Assembly (NCBI GenBank): GCA_934162655.1
Contig: CAKPJL010000017.1
Coordinates: forward strand, 1 to 23,594
DNA length: 23,594 nucleotides
Reading direction: 5' to 3'
DNA from: an uncultured Clostridia bacterium
GTDB taxonomy: Bacteria > Bacillota > Clostridia > TANB77 > CAG-465
A program made the translations under genes and the position numbers. Under the pieces are notes generated by a model, which saw only the letters and a list, made by a program, of their open reading frames with translations, did not search any database and was not told the DNA's origin. Shown piece after piece: positions 1 to 8,272 of the stretch. Within the stretch, counting starts at the first letter, position 1; every line of letters begins with the position of its first letter.

Positions 1-132
1 AAATATATCTGTTTAAACTATTAAAACATACTATTACAAAATGTAAATATATTTTAGATTTTTAGACATAACTAGATGATGTGTGACAAAAAAATAATTA
101 AAATACCAGATGTCATTTAAATATGTTTAGAT

Positions 133-174
133 AACAAAACAGCTATAAATATTAAAATTTATAACTGTTTTGTT
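133..174 (-). terminator. Hairpin spanning the uvrB stop codon, probable terminator
   Basis: Two 18-nt arms (133-150 and 157-174) pair with one mismatch (143 against 164) around a 6-nt loop. The hairpin begins inside the last codons of uvrB and covers its stop codon. The bases after it on the minus strand are only loosely T-rich (GTTATCTAAAC), so the uridine tail is weak. It is the only strong structure at the end of the rsmE-to-uvrB run. The remaining 1-132 shows no gene I can support. Confidence 0.55.
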
Positions 175-2114
175 AACTGCTTTATTAAATCTCTAATAGT
201 TGCTGCTTTTTCAAATTCATATTTATTTGCATACTCCATCATTTCGTTTGTCAGTCTTTCAATAGTCTGCTCCATAGTTTCATTTCCTTGATTTTTTACT
301 ATTGATTCTTGTTCTTCATCTGTAAAAGTAGCTTTTACTACATCATAAATATCTTTTTTTATTGTTTTAGGTACTATACCATGTTTTTTATTGTATTCTT
401 CTTGTATTTTTCTTCTTCTATTTGTTTCTTTTATTGCAGACTCCATTGAATCTGTTAATTCATCTGCATACATTATTACTCTACCCTCTGAATTTCTCGC
501 AGCACGCCCTATTGTTTGTATTAGTGACCTTTCATTCCTTAAAAATCCTTCTTTATCTGCATCAAGTATTGCCACAAGAGCGACCTCTGGAATATCTAGA
601 CCTTCTCTTAACAAATTAATTCCGACTAATACATCAAATTTTCCAAGTCTTAAGTCCCTAATTATTTCAAGTCTTTCTAGTGCTTTAATATCAGAGTGCA
701 TATAACGCACTTTTATATTTTTGTTTGAAAGGTAACTTGTAAGTTCTTCTGCCATTTTTTTAGTTAAGGTCGTTACAAGAACTCTTTGAGAATTACTTAT
801 GCACTCATTTATATTTATAATTAAATCATCAATTTGTCCCTCGCTTGGCTTAACATAAATTTTCGGGTCCAAAAGTCCGGTAGGTCTTATTATTTGTTCT
901 GCTATAAGCTTAGAATGACTTGCTTCATAATCTGCTGGTGTAGCTGAAACAAATATAGTCTGTCCTCTCTTTTTTTCCCATTCTTCAAATTTAAGAGGAC
1001 GATTATCAAATGCCGATGGGAGTCTAAATCCATTATTTACCAAAGATTCTTTTCTTGCCCTATCACCATTATACATTCCACGAATTTGTGGTATAGTAAC
1101 ATGCGATTCATCTATCATTACTAGAAAATCATCACCTAAATAATCAAATAGTGTATATGGAGTAGAACCTGCCTCTCTTCCTGAAAGTACAGCCGAATAA
1201 TTTTCTATTCCTTGACAAAAACCAGTTTCTTGAAGCATTTCAATATCAAAATTGGTACGTTGTTCTATTCTATATGCCTCAACTAACATATTTCTTTGTT
1301 TAAAATATTTTACCCTTTCTTCTAATTCTTTTTTTATCTTTGAAATTGCTTCATCTATTTTTTCTTTTGGAATTACATAATGTGATTTGGGATATATAAA
1401 TTCATGCTTTGATACAGATTTTGTCTTACCTGTAATTGGCTCAATTAAAGAAACTTTATCTATTTCATCTCCGAAAAATTCTATTCTAACAGCCTCATCT
1501 GTGCTAGCAACTGGAAATACATCAATTATATCACCTTTTACTCTAAACTTACCACGAGTAAATTCTATATCGTTTCTCTCATATTGCAAGTTAACTAATT
1601 GCTTTATTACATCTTCCATAGACTTTTTCATATTTGGTCTTACAGAGAGTACCATATTTGTATAATCTTCTGGTGAACCCAAAGAATATATTGAAGATAC
1701 AGAAGCAATTATTATTACATCTTTTCTTTCAAAAAGTGCAGCCGTAGCACTATGCCTTAATTTATCAATTTCATCATTTATACTACTATCTTTTTCTATA
1801 TAAGTATCTGTTGAGGCAACATATGCTTCCGGTTGGTAATAATCGTAATAAGATATAAAATACTCTACTGCATTTTCAGGAAAAAATTCTTTAAATTCCG
1901 AATATAATTGTCCTGCAAGTGTTTTATTATGTGTCATTATAATTGTTGGCTTATTTACTTGTTCAATTACATTTGCCATTGTAAATGTTTTTCCAGAACC
2001 TGTCACTCCAAGTAAGGTTTCACAATCATTTCCCATCTTTATGCCTTCTACTAATTTTTTTATTGCCTCCGGTTGATCACCTGTTGGTTTGAATTTTGAA
2101 TGTAATTTAAACAT
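159..2114 (-). CDS. uvrB: UvrABC system protein B (excision nuclease subunit)
   Basis: UvrB is the damage-verifying helicase-like subunit of nucleotide excision repair; it is loaded on DNA by UvrA and then recruits UvrC. The 651-residue protein has the Walker A motif GVTGSGKT at about residues 36-43, the Tyr-rich beta-hairpin region that clamps DNA at about 85-115 (YYDYYQPEAY), a DESH Walker B motif, helicase motifs with QTIGRAAR, and a C-terminal UVR motif at about 613-651 that binds UvrC. Length is normal for the family. The start chosen is the ATG at 2112-2114 because GGAGG lies just upstream; an in-frame ATG at 2138 gives eight extra residues that do not fit the family N-terminus. It is the last gene of a tight run; uvrA, its common neighbour, is not within the window. 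Confidence 0.97.
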   Translation of the reverse strand: MFKLHSKFKPTGDQPEAIKKLVEGIKMGNDCETLLGVTGSGKTFTMANVIEQVNKPTIIMTHNKTLAGQLYSEFKEFFPENAVEYFISYYDYYQPEAYVASTDTYIEKDSSINDEIDKLRHSATAALFERKDVIIIASVSSIYSLGSPEDYTNMVLSVRPNMKKSMEDVIKQLVNLQYERNDIEFTRGKFRVKGDIIDVFPVASTDEAVRIEFFGDEIDKVSLIEPITGKTKSVSKHEFIYPKSHYVIPKEKIDEAISKIKKELEERVKYFKQRNMLVEAYRIEQRTNFDIEMLQETGFCQGIENYSAVLSGREAGSTPYTLFDYLGDDFLVMIDESHVTIPQIRGMYNGDRARKESLVNNGFRLPSAFDNRPLKFEEWEKKRGQTIFVSATPADYEASHSKLIAEQIIRPTGLLDPKIYVKPSEGQIDDLIININECISNSQRVLVTTLTKKMAEELTSYLSNKNIKVRYMHSDIKALERLEIIRDLRLGKFDVLVGINLLREGLDIPEVALVAILDADKEGFLRNERSLIQTIGRAARNSEGRVIMYADELTDSMESAIKETNRRRKIQEEYNKKHGIVPKTIKKDIYDVVKATFTDEEQESIVKNQGNETMEQTIERLTNEMMEYANKYEFEKAATIRDLIKQLTKQL

Positions 2115-2124
2115 ATTTCCTCCA

Positions 2125-3072
2125 TTATTTATATCCATCTTTAATTTGCTTTGTTCTTTGTTTTATTGCATTTGTTATTTCTTCTATATATTCTAAATAA
2201 TCTTTCTTATCAGAAGAAATTTTTGGATTACTAAAATTATGAACTTTAGTAAAACAAGATTTTATTTCATATTTATCACTATCATTTATTTTATAAACAT
2301 AACTTTGTAAATAATTTTTATCTATAAAGTTTTTAAATGTTTTAAAGCTATCTAGCCATTTTTTAGTATTATAAAACACACAGTCAAAATGCAATAATTC
2401 TAACATATTTTTTTCATCTTCTCTTAATTCTAATTTTGTACTTACCAAACTATCATAATATTGTTTTATTTTCATAAGTGTTATATCCCACATATCATGA
2501 CTTGCAAAGCTACCTGATCTTGCAGAGTTAAACCCATAAGGAACTATAATATAATTTCCTAGGCTATGATAATGTCTTAAAAAATCTAATATTATTTTGC
2601 TATCATCATTTTTATCTATAAAATAATGCTTAAACTCTTTATATTGATCTTTATTTTTATATAAGTCTTCTAATATACTTTTGGAAAAATACTTAATTTT
2701 ATTCTTATTTTCTTTATTATAATTATTTTTATATTTTTCCCATTCATCTCTGCAAACATTAGTATAAAATCCTGCTATTATATTTTGTGCACTAGTCATA
2801 GTATCAGAAAATATAGTTTCTGTGGCTTCTAAGTTCCATATTTTTCTATATATATCTTTTAGAGTCCCTTCATTTGTATCTGGATCGCAATAGCTAAATG
2901 TCGTCTTATACAAAATGTACTTTCTTATAGTGTCTGTGTTTTTATCTAAATATTCACTTTTTAGATTTAAATATTTATCACTTATATTGCTATTTTTTAT
3001 GATTTCATCTGCAAAATCATAATCTATTATATTTTTTTCTTCCATACTAAAAAATTCTTCTAAACTCATCAT
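2125..3072 (-). CDS. Uncharacterised protein, DUF6994-like
   Basis: Function unknown. The 315-residue product is soluble-looking and rich in Lys, Asp, Tyr and Asn, with no signal peptide or membrane segment. The pattern I recall from the uncharacterised Firmicutes family DUF6994 is visible: an early Asp-Pro-Asp with a LKxxYRKIWN stretch (about residues 63-80), SDTM (about 89-92), a central H-SLGN-YIIVP block followed by a Gly/Asn/Arg-rich turn (about 169-186), and MWDITL (about 194-199) before a helical C-terminal half. The family match is from memory and not verified. A longer frame starts at a TTG (3087), but GGAGAG sits inside that extension directly before the ATG pair at 3072/3069, so one of those is the likely start. 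It lies 10 nt before the uvrB start and 47 nt after the preceding unknown gene, so all three are probably co-transcribed. Confidence 0.6.
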   Translation of the reverse strand: MMSLEEFFSMEEKNIIDYDFADEIIKNSNISDKYLNLKSEYLDKNTDTIRKYILYKTTFSYCDPDTNEGTLKDIYRKIWNLEATETIFSDTMTSAQNIIAGFYTNVCRDEWEKYKNNYNKENKNKIKYFSKSILEDLYKNKDQYKEFKHYFIDKNDDSKIILDFLRHYHSLGNYIIVPYGFNSARSGSFASHDMWDITLMKIKQYYDSLVSTKLELREDEKNMLELLHFDCVFYNTKKWLDSFKTFKNFIDKNYLQSYVYKINDSDKYEIKSCFTKVHNFSNPKISSDKKDYLEYIEEITNAIKQRTKQIKDGYK

Positions 3073-3119
3073 ATCTCTCCAGTTCAAATAATTAAAAATT
3101 TAGTTTCCTATTATTACAA

Positions 3120-4373
3120 TTATTCATATTTTTCTACCACTTGTCCTACACTAAAAGTAATTTTATTTCCGTTTTTTATCAAATCTATATCTATATTATT
3201 TTTAGATATACAAATATCATCAATACCATCTAAAAAAGTATGATAGTTTGTATTTATTTCTTCATATATTCCTTTACTTATAATACTTAAATGTTTATCT
3301 TTTAAAAATGCTATAAAATACCCATTATAAATAACTTTATCATATATTTTATCAATATCACATATATTATGAGTGCAAAGATATTCTACAGTATTGTTTT
3401 CAAAGACTAAATAACATGTATAATCATTCGCATCCCACATTCCTAAAACGCCAATAGCATATATTTTATTATCCTTGTACAATTTCCCATCCTTGTATAG
3501 TACAAATAGCTCTTGGAATGGACTTAAATATATTTGTTTTATATTTTCAAAAAATTGGTATTTATCTTTAAATTTCTCTTTTAATAGTTTTACTTGTTCA
3601 TGTGTAACATCTATTATATCACAAATTAGTTCACATCTACACATCTCATATCTAATACCATACAGCAATCCTTCATTTTCTTTTGTGCTAATACATTGTT
3701 CATTATTTAAAGTATAAACATCTTTTCCATCTATTACTATATGTTCATCTTTTATTATAATTTCATCTGCCTCGTTTTCAATTAACAAGTCATGATTATA
3801 TAATTCATATCTTGCAAATCTATCAATTGAAGATCCCAAAGCATTAAAAGATATTTGATACATGTTTTTTTTAGCATTTTTTAAAATAAGCTCTTCTAAC
3901 TCATCATTTGATTTGTTTAGTACATTATAAAATTCTTTTTCTCCTATAACTTTTAAATTATAAACACTTGTAAGATTAAGCCCTGTATTTTTACTAAAAT
4001 CTATAAAATTTTTAATACTTAAATCATTAAAGTAATAAATATTATTTAATATAAATTCAAAACATTTCTCATTATTTAATATATTCTCAGAAGAATTTAT
4101 TTTAAATCCTAAAAACTTTGAAACTTTTCTACTATTGCATACTATTATACTTTTTATATGCCAATTGTATATATGATTTCTTAGCTCATAATATTTTTTA
4201 GCATATAAAATTTGAGTTCTTGATATATTATTTCTGTTAAACAATATATATAAATACAATACATCTTTATTGTAATTATATAATTTTTCAAAAAACCTTT
4301 CAAATCTATCGTCTTCTGAGTTAAGAAGATTATAAGCAATATTATAAAAATTAAATAATTCTTCTTTATTCAT
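3120..4373 (-). CDS. Uncharacterised protein with helical N-terminal and beta-rich C-terminal halves
   Basis: I do not recognise this 417-residue protein. Residues 1 to about 175 look alpha-helical, rich in Asn, Tyr, Phe and Lys. From about 200 to the end there are short beta-strand-like segments separated by Asp/Asn/Gly turns, for example around 281-304 (LFVLYKDGKLYK), 320-334 and 346-370, which could be blades of a beta-propeller or a similar beta-sheet fold (inference). Cysteines cluster at about 245-251 (CRCELIC), but I see no full metal-binding motif. There is no signal peptide or transmembrane segment. The ATG at 4373 is preceded by GGAGGAAAT, a strong ribosome binding site. It sits between the broken glycosyltransferase and the DUF6994-like gene in the same direction and is probably translated from the same mRNA. 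Confidence 0.55.
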   Translation of the reverse strand: MNKEELFNFYNIAYNLLNSEDDRFERFFEKLYNYNKDVLYLYILFNRNNISRTQILYAKKYYELRNHIYNWHIKSIIVCNSRKVSKFLGFKINSSENILNNEKCFEFILNNIYYFNDLSIKNFIDFSKNTGLNLTSVYNLKVIGEKEFYNVLNKSNDELEELILKNAKKNMYQISFNALGSSIDRFARYELYNHDLLIENEADEIIIKDEHIVIDGKDVYTLNNEQCISTKENEGLLYGIRYEMCRCELICDIIDVTHEQVKLLKEKFKDKYQFFENIKQIYLSPFQELFVLYKDGKLYKDNKIYAIGVLGMWDANDYTCYLVFENNTVEYLCTHNICDIDKIYDKVIYNGYFIAFLKDKHLSIISKGIYEEINTNYHTFLDGIDDICISKNNIDIDLIKNGNKITFSVGQVVEKYE

Positions 4374-4415
4374 ATATTTCCTCCAAAATAACTACCCATG
4401 AAATTTTATTATAAA

Positions 4416-5341
4416 TTAATCAATATTAATTTTCTTTTCTATTATATATTCAGGTCTATTCCTTGCCTCATCATATATTCTTCCAATGTATTCTGATATT
4501 ACCCATAATGATACTAATTGTACCCCTGAAAAAAATGTAACTGTAACCATTATAGAAGTCCATCCTGGGGATAAATTATTTAGTTTAAAAGTCCAGGATA
4601 TTATTGCATAAAATAAAATGATAATAGATATGAATATAGATATAATTCCTAGTGCTCCTACAATTTTTATAGGTTTTGTAGAAAAGCTAATTACACCGTC
4701 GATTGCAAGTTTTATCATCTTTTTTAAAGGATATTTTGTTTTACCAGCAAACCTTTTTTCCCTATTTTGCACTGTTTATATCCAACCCAACTAAAAAGGC
4801 CTCTTAAAAACTTATTATGTTCTGGCATATTATTTATTTGATCTACAACTTTTCTATCAACTAATCTAAAATCTCCAGTGTCTTTTGGTATATCTATATC
4901 TGATAACAAGTTTAATGTTTGATAAAAAACTTTCGCTGTCATTATCTTAAATATAGATTCACCTTTCCTAGCTTTTCTTTTACCATAGATTACTTCATTT
5001 CCCTGCTCCCATAATTTTATCATCTGCAAAATAAGCTCAGGTGGATCTTGAAGGTCAGCGTCAATTATTATAATAGCATCTCCACTTACTTGTTTTAGTC
5101 CAGCTGTAACTGCTGCTTGATGCCCAAAATTTCTTGAAAATGAGATGATTTTCACCCTTTTATCTTCTTTAGCAATTCTTGATAGCAATTCTAGAGTTTT
5201 ATCTTTACTCCCATCATTTACAAAGATAATTTCAAAGTCATATCCCTCAAGCTCTCCTAATACCCCACTTATTCTTTTATAACATTCATTTACATTTTTT
5301 TCTTCACAGTACATTGGTACTACTAACGATATTTTTTTCAT
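4416..5341 (-). pseudogene. GtrB/DPM1-type family 2 glycosyltransferase, frameshifted
   Basis: Two frames together make one membrane-anchored glycosyltransferase of the kind that moves a sugar from a nucleotide donor to undecaprenyl phosphate at the inner membrane face. The first frame (4724-5341, start ATG after GGGGGT) holds the GT-A domain: VVPMYCEE at the start, FVNDGSKD, RNFGHQAAV, DADLQDPPE and DTGDFRL. The second (4416 to about 4772) holds NREKRFAGKTKYP, then two hydrophobic helices and the C-terminal tail typical of this family. The reading frame changes at 4767-4771: between the Gln codon at 4772-4774 and the Asn codon at 4764-4766 there are 5 nt where homologues usually have about five residues, suggesting a loss near 10 nt. 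The C-terminal frame has a possible GTG start at 4772 but no evident ribosome binding site. Either a real inactivating deletion or an assembly error. Confidence 0.8.
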
Positions 5342-5370
5342 ATTACCCCCTGGTAAATTTAAAATACATT

Positions 5371-6435
5371 TTATTTAGTATATATCCTTGGTACTCTTTT
5401 TCCTAAACTGCATATTACTTCGTAAGGTATTGTTTTTAAATAGTTTGCGACTTCTGATATATGCTTTATATCCTTTAATACTTCTACACTATCAAATAAT
5501 TTAACACTATTATCTACTTTTACAAATAACATGTCCATACAAATATTTCCTACAATCTGGTATCTTTTACCATTTATATAAACATATCTTAAAGTGTTCT
5601 TCCTTATTATTCCATCAGCATAACCAATCGGAATTACAGCTATTTTTTCAATATCTTCTTTTGCTACATAAGCACCATCATATCCTACCGTATCACCTTT
5701 AATTAAAGTATTTACTTGTATAACTTCACTTAAAACTTTAAAGGTAGATTTAAGTTCTAAATTCTTATCATTTGAAAATCCATACATTATTATTCCTAGT
5801 CTGCAACCATTAATATAATCTTTTTTTGGATATTTAGTGATTGCTTCACTTGCTTGAATATGAATAATTTTTATATTACTTATATCTATTTGATTAATAA
5901 TTTGTTCAAATTTATCATACTGTTTTTTTGTTAATTTATCGTTACCTGCTTCATATATGTGTGAGTATAAACCTTCTATATACACATCATTTTTTGTTAA
6001 AGAATCATATACACACATAAATTCTTCTTTAGTGCTTACACCTAGCCTATTCATACCAGTGTTAACCTTTATATGTACCTTTCCACCTTTAAGATTTGAT
6101 ATATCAATTGTGTTTAAGTATTCTAAACTACTAATACTTATTGTTATATCATTTTGAATAGCATTTTGGATATTTTCATTTTTTACAATTCCAAGACAAA
6201 GTATAGGAATCTTATTATTTAACTTCCTTACTTCCAAAGCTTCTTCTAATGTTGCTACAACTAAATAATTTATTCCCCCATCAATCATTGAAGAAATTGA
6301 GTCTATACCATGCCCATAACAATCTGCTTTTGCTACCCCAAAATAGTAACAAAATCCGCTATACTTTTGTATAACCTGTTGTATGTTATGTTTTATATTA
6401 CTTAAATTAATTTCTATATATGTACTTCTATTCAA
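5371..6435 (-). CDS. alr: Alanine racemase
   Basis: A PLP-dependent enzyme interconverting L- and D-alanine; D-alanine feeds the peptidoglycan stem peptide. The 354-residue protein has the PLP-lysine motif VAKADCYGHG (Lys at about residue 36; most homologues read KANAYGHG), the Tyr-containing VGYDGAY segment that supplies the second catalytic base, the adjacent IGYADG motif, GNICMDM, and a C-terminal beta-domain. Length is slightly short of the usual 360-390 but no domain is missing. The start is a TTG at 6433-6435, supported by AGGAGG six bases upstream; no ATG fits as well. It follows the rusA-like gene by 18 nt and precedes the broken glycosyltransferase by 29 nt. Confidence 0.95.
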   Translation of the reverse strand: MNRSTYIEINLSNIKHNIQQVIQKYSGFCYYFGVAKADCYGHGIDSISSMIDGGINYLVVATLEEALEVRKLNNKIPILCLGIVKNENIQNAIQNDITISISSLEYLNTIDISNLKGGKVHIKVNTGMNRLGVSTKEEFMCVYDSLTKNDVYIEGLYSHIYEAGNDKLTKKQYDKFEQIINQIDISNIKIIHIQASEAITKYPKKDYINGCRLGIIMYGFSNDKNLELKSTFKVLSEVIQVNTLIKGDTVGYDGAYVAKEDIEKIAVIPIGYADGIIRKNTLRYVYINGKRYQIVGNICMDMLFVKVDNSVKLFDSVEVLKDIKHISEVANYLKTIPYEVICSLGKRVPRIYTK

Positions 6436-6453
6436 ATTATTTCCTCCTAAAAA

Positions 6454-6861
6454 CTAATATTCTTCGATTTTCACATATACTTTTTCTTCTAGTCCATAAA
6501 TTTTTTCGACAACAAGACTTGTAACTTGCGTATCATCTAAAATAACAAAACCATTTAGACTATCTAGTATAATTTTTACTATATTATCAATATCTGGTTT
6601 TTTAGTTGGACTAATTTTTCCATCTAGCATTTCTTTTCTTTGTTTTTTTGTAGCAGAATTTGGCACACAAAAATATGCTATAATTTCTATCCTTACTCTT
6701 TTATCAAGCATTTTAGCACCAGGATTACTTATTAAAAATGATTGCTTTACAAGTTCTTCATAATCCTTTGTTCTGGTAGGAGTATATACAACACCTGTAT
6801 AAGAATTAAGTCTAGGTCTGCCTTTACCCACTATTTTTGATACTATTTCGAATTCATACAT
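6454..6861 (-). CDS. RusA-family Holliday junction resolvase
   Basis: RusA enzymes are small, Mg-dependent, dimeric endonucleases that cut four-way DNA junctions. This 135-residue protein shows the family features: KGRPR near the N-terminus (about 13-17), a KKPDIDN motif (Asp 90 and Asp 92, corresponding to the catalytic pair), ILDSLNG, and ILDDTQV with a further acidic site at 109-110. Length fits the family. It begins 10 nt after the rsmE stop, and its GAGGT ribosome binding site overlaps that stop codon, so the two are translationally linked. RusA genes are best known from prophages, but nothing else here looks phage-derived, and the gene is embedded between rsmE and alr. It may be a stable chromosomal member or a phage-derived gene kept by the host. 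Confidence 0.88.
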   Translation of the reverse strand: MYEFEIVSKIVGKGRPRLNSYTGVVYTPTRTKDYEELVKQSFLISNPGAKMLDKRVRIEIIAYFCVPNSATKKQRKEMLDGKISPTKKPDIDNIVKIILDSLNGFVILDDTQVTSLVVEKIYGLEEKVYVKIEEY

Positions 6862-6871
6862 ACCATTACCT

Positions 6872-7606
6872 CTAACTATCTAACTCATACATAATTATAG
6901 AACAAAGACTCAATGCTGCAGTTTCCGCTCTTAAAATTCTTTTTGATAAACTTACATTCAATACTTTTGTTTGCTGTGTAATCTTTTTTACTTCGCATAT
7001 ATCAAACCCACCCTCTGGGCCTATTATACAAGAAATATTTTTTACATTTTTATCATGTAAATTTTTACATTCTTCTTTTAAATCTCCATGACTATTTTCA
7101 TATGCAAAAAAACATTTATCATACTTTTGCATATCTTTTTGTATCTCTTCAAAAGACATAAAATCTAAAATGTTTACCTCATCTGTTCTTCCACACTGTT
7201 TGCATGCTTCATCTGCAATCTTTTTATATTTCTCCTTTTTCTTTTTTTTAGAACTATCATCTAACTTAACTACAACATTTTTTGAGATAAACGGAACAAT
7301 ATTTTTTATTCCAAGTTCTACTGCTTTTTGTATAACAAATTCCATTTTATCACCCTTTAAAACCGCCTGATAAAGAGTAACATTAATGCTTGGCACACCA
7401 AAGTCTGGTGCTTTTTTTATGATTTCTATAAGTATTGTGTCTCTTTTCATTTCAATAATTTTGCAAATATTATCATTAATTTGTATTACATCACCGACAT
7501 TAAACCTTAATACCTGAATGTGTTTTACCTCACTGCCAAAAATAATATACTCATTATTTTCTACTTTTTTCATATCGTCTTTTAATACTATAAATCTTCT
7601 TGCCAT
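6872..7606 (-). CDS. rsmE: 16S rRNA (uracil-1498-N3)-methyltransferase
   Basis: RsmE methylates N3 of U1498 in helix 44 of 16S rRNA using S-adenosylmethionine. The 244-residue protein has an N-terminal PUA-like beta domain (MARRFIVLKDD; VKHIQVLRFNVGD) followed by a SPOUT knot domain with the diagnostic IGPEGGF and LSKRILRAETAA motifs near the C-terminus. ATG start at 7606 follows AGAGGTGA. In many Firmicutes rsmE sits after prmA and dnaJ; here the dnaJ operon is upstream but a small membrane-protein gene with its own promoter and terminator lies between them. It appears to lead the rsmE-to-uvrB run. Confidence 0.96.
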   Translation of the reverse strand: MARRFIVLKDDMKKVENNEYIIFGSEVKHIQVLRFNVGDVIQINDNICKIIEMKRDTILIEIIKKAPDFGVPSINVTLYQAVLKGDKMEFVIQKAVELGIKNIVPFISKNVVVKLDDSSKKKKKEKYKKIADEACKQCGRTDEVNILDFMSFEEIQKDMQKYDKCFFAYENSHGDLKEECKNLHDKNVKNISCIIGPEGGFDICEVKKITQQTKVLNVSLSKRILRAETAALSLCSIIMYELDS

Positions 7607-7628
7607 AATTCACCTCTAAATTTCATAT

Positions 7629-7637
7629 ATTATACCA
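7629..7637 (-). promoter_or_regulatory. Extended -10 promoter for the rsmE run
   Basis: On the minus strand TGG directly precedes TATAAT (7634-7629), an extended -10 arrangement, 23 nt before the rsmE start codon and just after the terminator of the preceding gene. No good -35 is visible 16-18 nt upstream, which is compatible with an extended -10 promoter. Inferred from sequence only. Confidence 0.5.
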
Positions 7638-7647
7638 CATATTAAAT

Positions 7648-7679
7648 AATAATAAAAGAGTGAAGATATTTCTTCACTC
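7648..7679 (-). terminator. Intrinsic terminator of the small membrane-protein gene
   Basis: A perfect 9-bp stem (7658-7666 with 7671-7679, GAGTGAAGA arm) with a TATT loop; on the minus strand it is followed by TTTTATTATTATTT. The stem overlaps the TGA stop codon of the gene. Confidence 0.8.
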
Positions 7680-8082
7680 AATTTCTTGTTAAAACACTAT
7701 TTATATCATACATTGTATTTAAAATACCATTATAGTGACATTTTACAAAGTTTAAAGATGAGTTATAACATTTTATAAATTTTTTAAAGCTGGTATTAAA
7801 ATCCTCCCTTAACTCTTCTTCTTCGAATTCATACATCTTAATTCTTTGTACAATATTAATAAAAAAACTAGGATCTCTTATTATTTCCTCATATTCTGCC
7901 ACCAAACTTTTAACATTAGCTTTATATGCTATATATAGAAAAAGACCATCTGAAAAGGCTTCATAATATGCTTTAACAATTCGCGATGACTGTAAATATA
8001 TAACTATATATGCCACACCGAAAAGAATAGTAAAAAGCAAAGCCAGCGAAATAATAATTGCCAAAATTACATAGATGTTCAT
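7678..8082 (-). CDS. Small single-pass membrane protein of unknown function
   Basis: Function not recognised. The 134-residue product has one hydrophobic segment at its very N-terminus (about residues 5-31, rich in Ile, Leu and Ala) followed by a soluble, probably helical domain with many Tyr, Phe, Glu and Lys residues and an acidic patch EFEEEEL. The expected topology is a short outer N-terminus or uncleaved signal anchor with a C-terminal soluble domain. An ATG at 8100 would add six residues, but AAAGGA lies between the two ATGs and fits the start at 8082. The gene stands alone: it has a promoter candidate upstream and a terminator at its end, between the dnaJ terminator and the rsmE promoter. 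Confidence 0.65.
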   Translation of the reverse strand: MNIYVILAIIISLALLFTILFGVAYIVIYLQSSRIVKAYYEAFSDGLFLYIAYKANVKSLVAEYEEIIRDPSFFINIVQRIKMYEFEEEELREDFNTSFKKFIKCYNSSLNFVKCHYNGILNTMYDINSVLTRN

Positions 8083-8110
8083 AATAGTAATTCCTTTCAT
8101 AAAATATTAT

Positions 8111-8125
8111 AAAAAGTGACTTTTT
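8111..8125. promoter_or_regulatory. Palindrome in the leader of the small membrane-protein gene
   Basis: A 7-nt inverted repeat (AAAAAGT / ACTTTTT) around one central base lies about 12 nt downstream of the -10 hexamer and upstream of the ribosome binding site. Its place suits an operator, but such AT-rich palindromes arise easily by chance in this sequence. Confidence 0.25.
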
Positions 8126-8136
8126 TATTTTAAAAG

Positions 8137-8165
8137 ATTATATCACATATTATAAAAAAAAGCAA
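8137..8165 (-). promoter_or_regulatory. Promoter candidate for the small membrane-protein gene
   Basis: Minus-strand TTGCTT (8165-8160), a 17-nt spacer and TATAAT (8142-8137). The -10 is perfect and the -35 matches only its first three bases. It lies 54 nt before the chosen start codon. Confidence 0.45.
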
Positions 8166-8232
8166 ATTATGATATAAAAAAACAGTCAAATAAAAATCAA
8201 TTACATAAATAAAATATTTTAAAGTATAAAAT

Positions 8233-8266
8233 AAAAAAAGTATATATCATTATATGATACATACTT
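8233..8266 (-). terminator. Intrinsic terminator after dnaJ
   Basis: Arms of 13 nt (8238-8250 and 8254-8266) pair with one G-U type mismatch around a 3-nt loop and are followed on the minus strand by a run of seven T. It lies 6 nt past the dnaJ stop codon and closes the heat-shock operon. Confidence 0.85.
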
Positions 8267-8272
8267 AAGCTT

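Noticed and set aside
1..132. Promoter-like hexamers in the left edge
   Set aside because: Only weak TTTACA/TTAATA-type matches in AT-rich sequence, with no gene visible behind them.
4416..4772. C-terminal glycosyltransferase frame as an independent small gene
   Set aside because: Its first residues match an internal part of the GtrB-like family directly downstream of the other frame, so a single broken gene explains both better.
6454..6861. Prophage remnant suggested by the RusA-like gene
   Set aside because: No integrase, replication, packaging or structural genes, no attachment-like repeats, and tight housekeeping neighbours on both sides.
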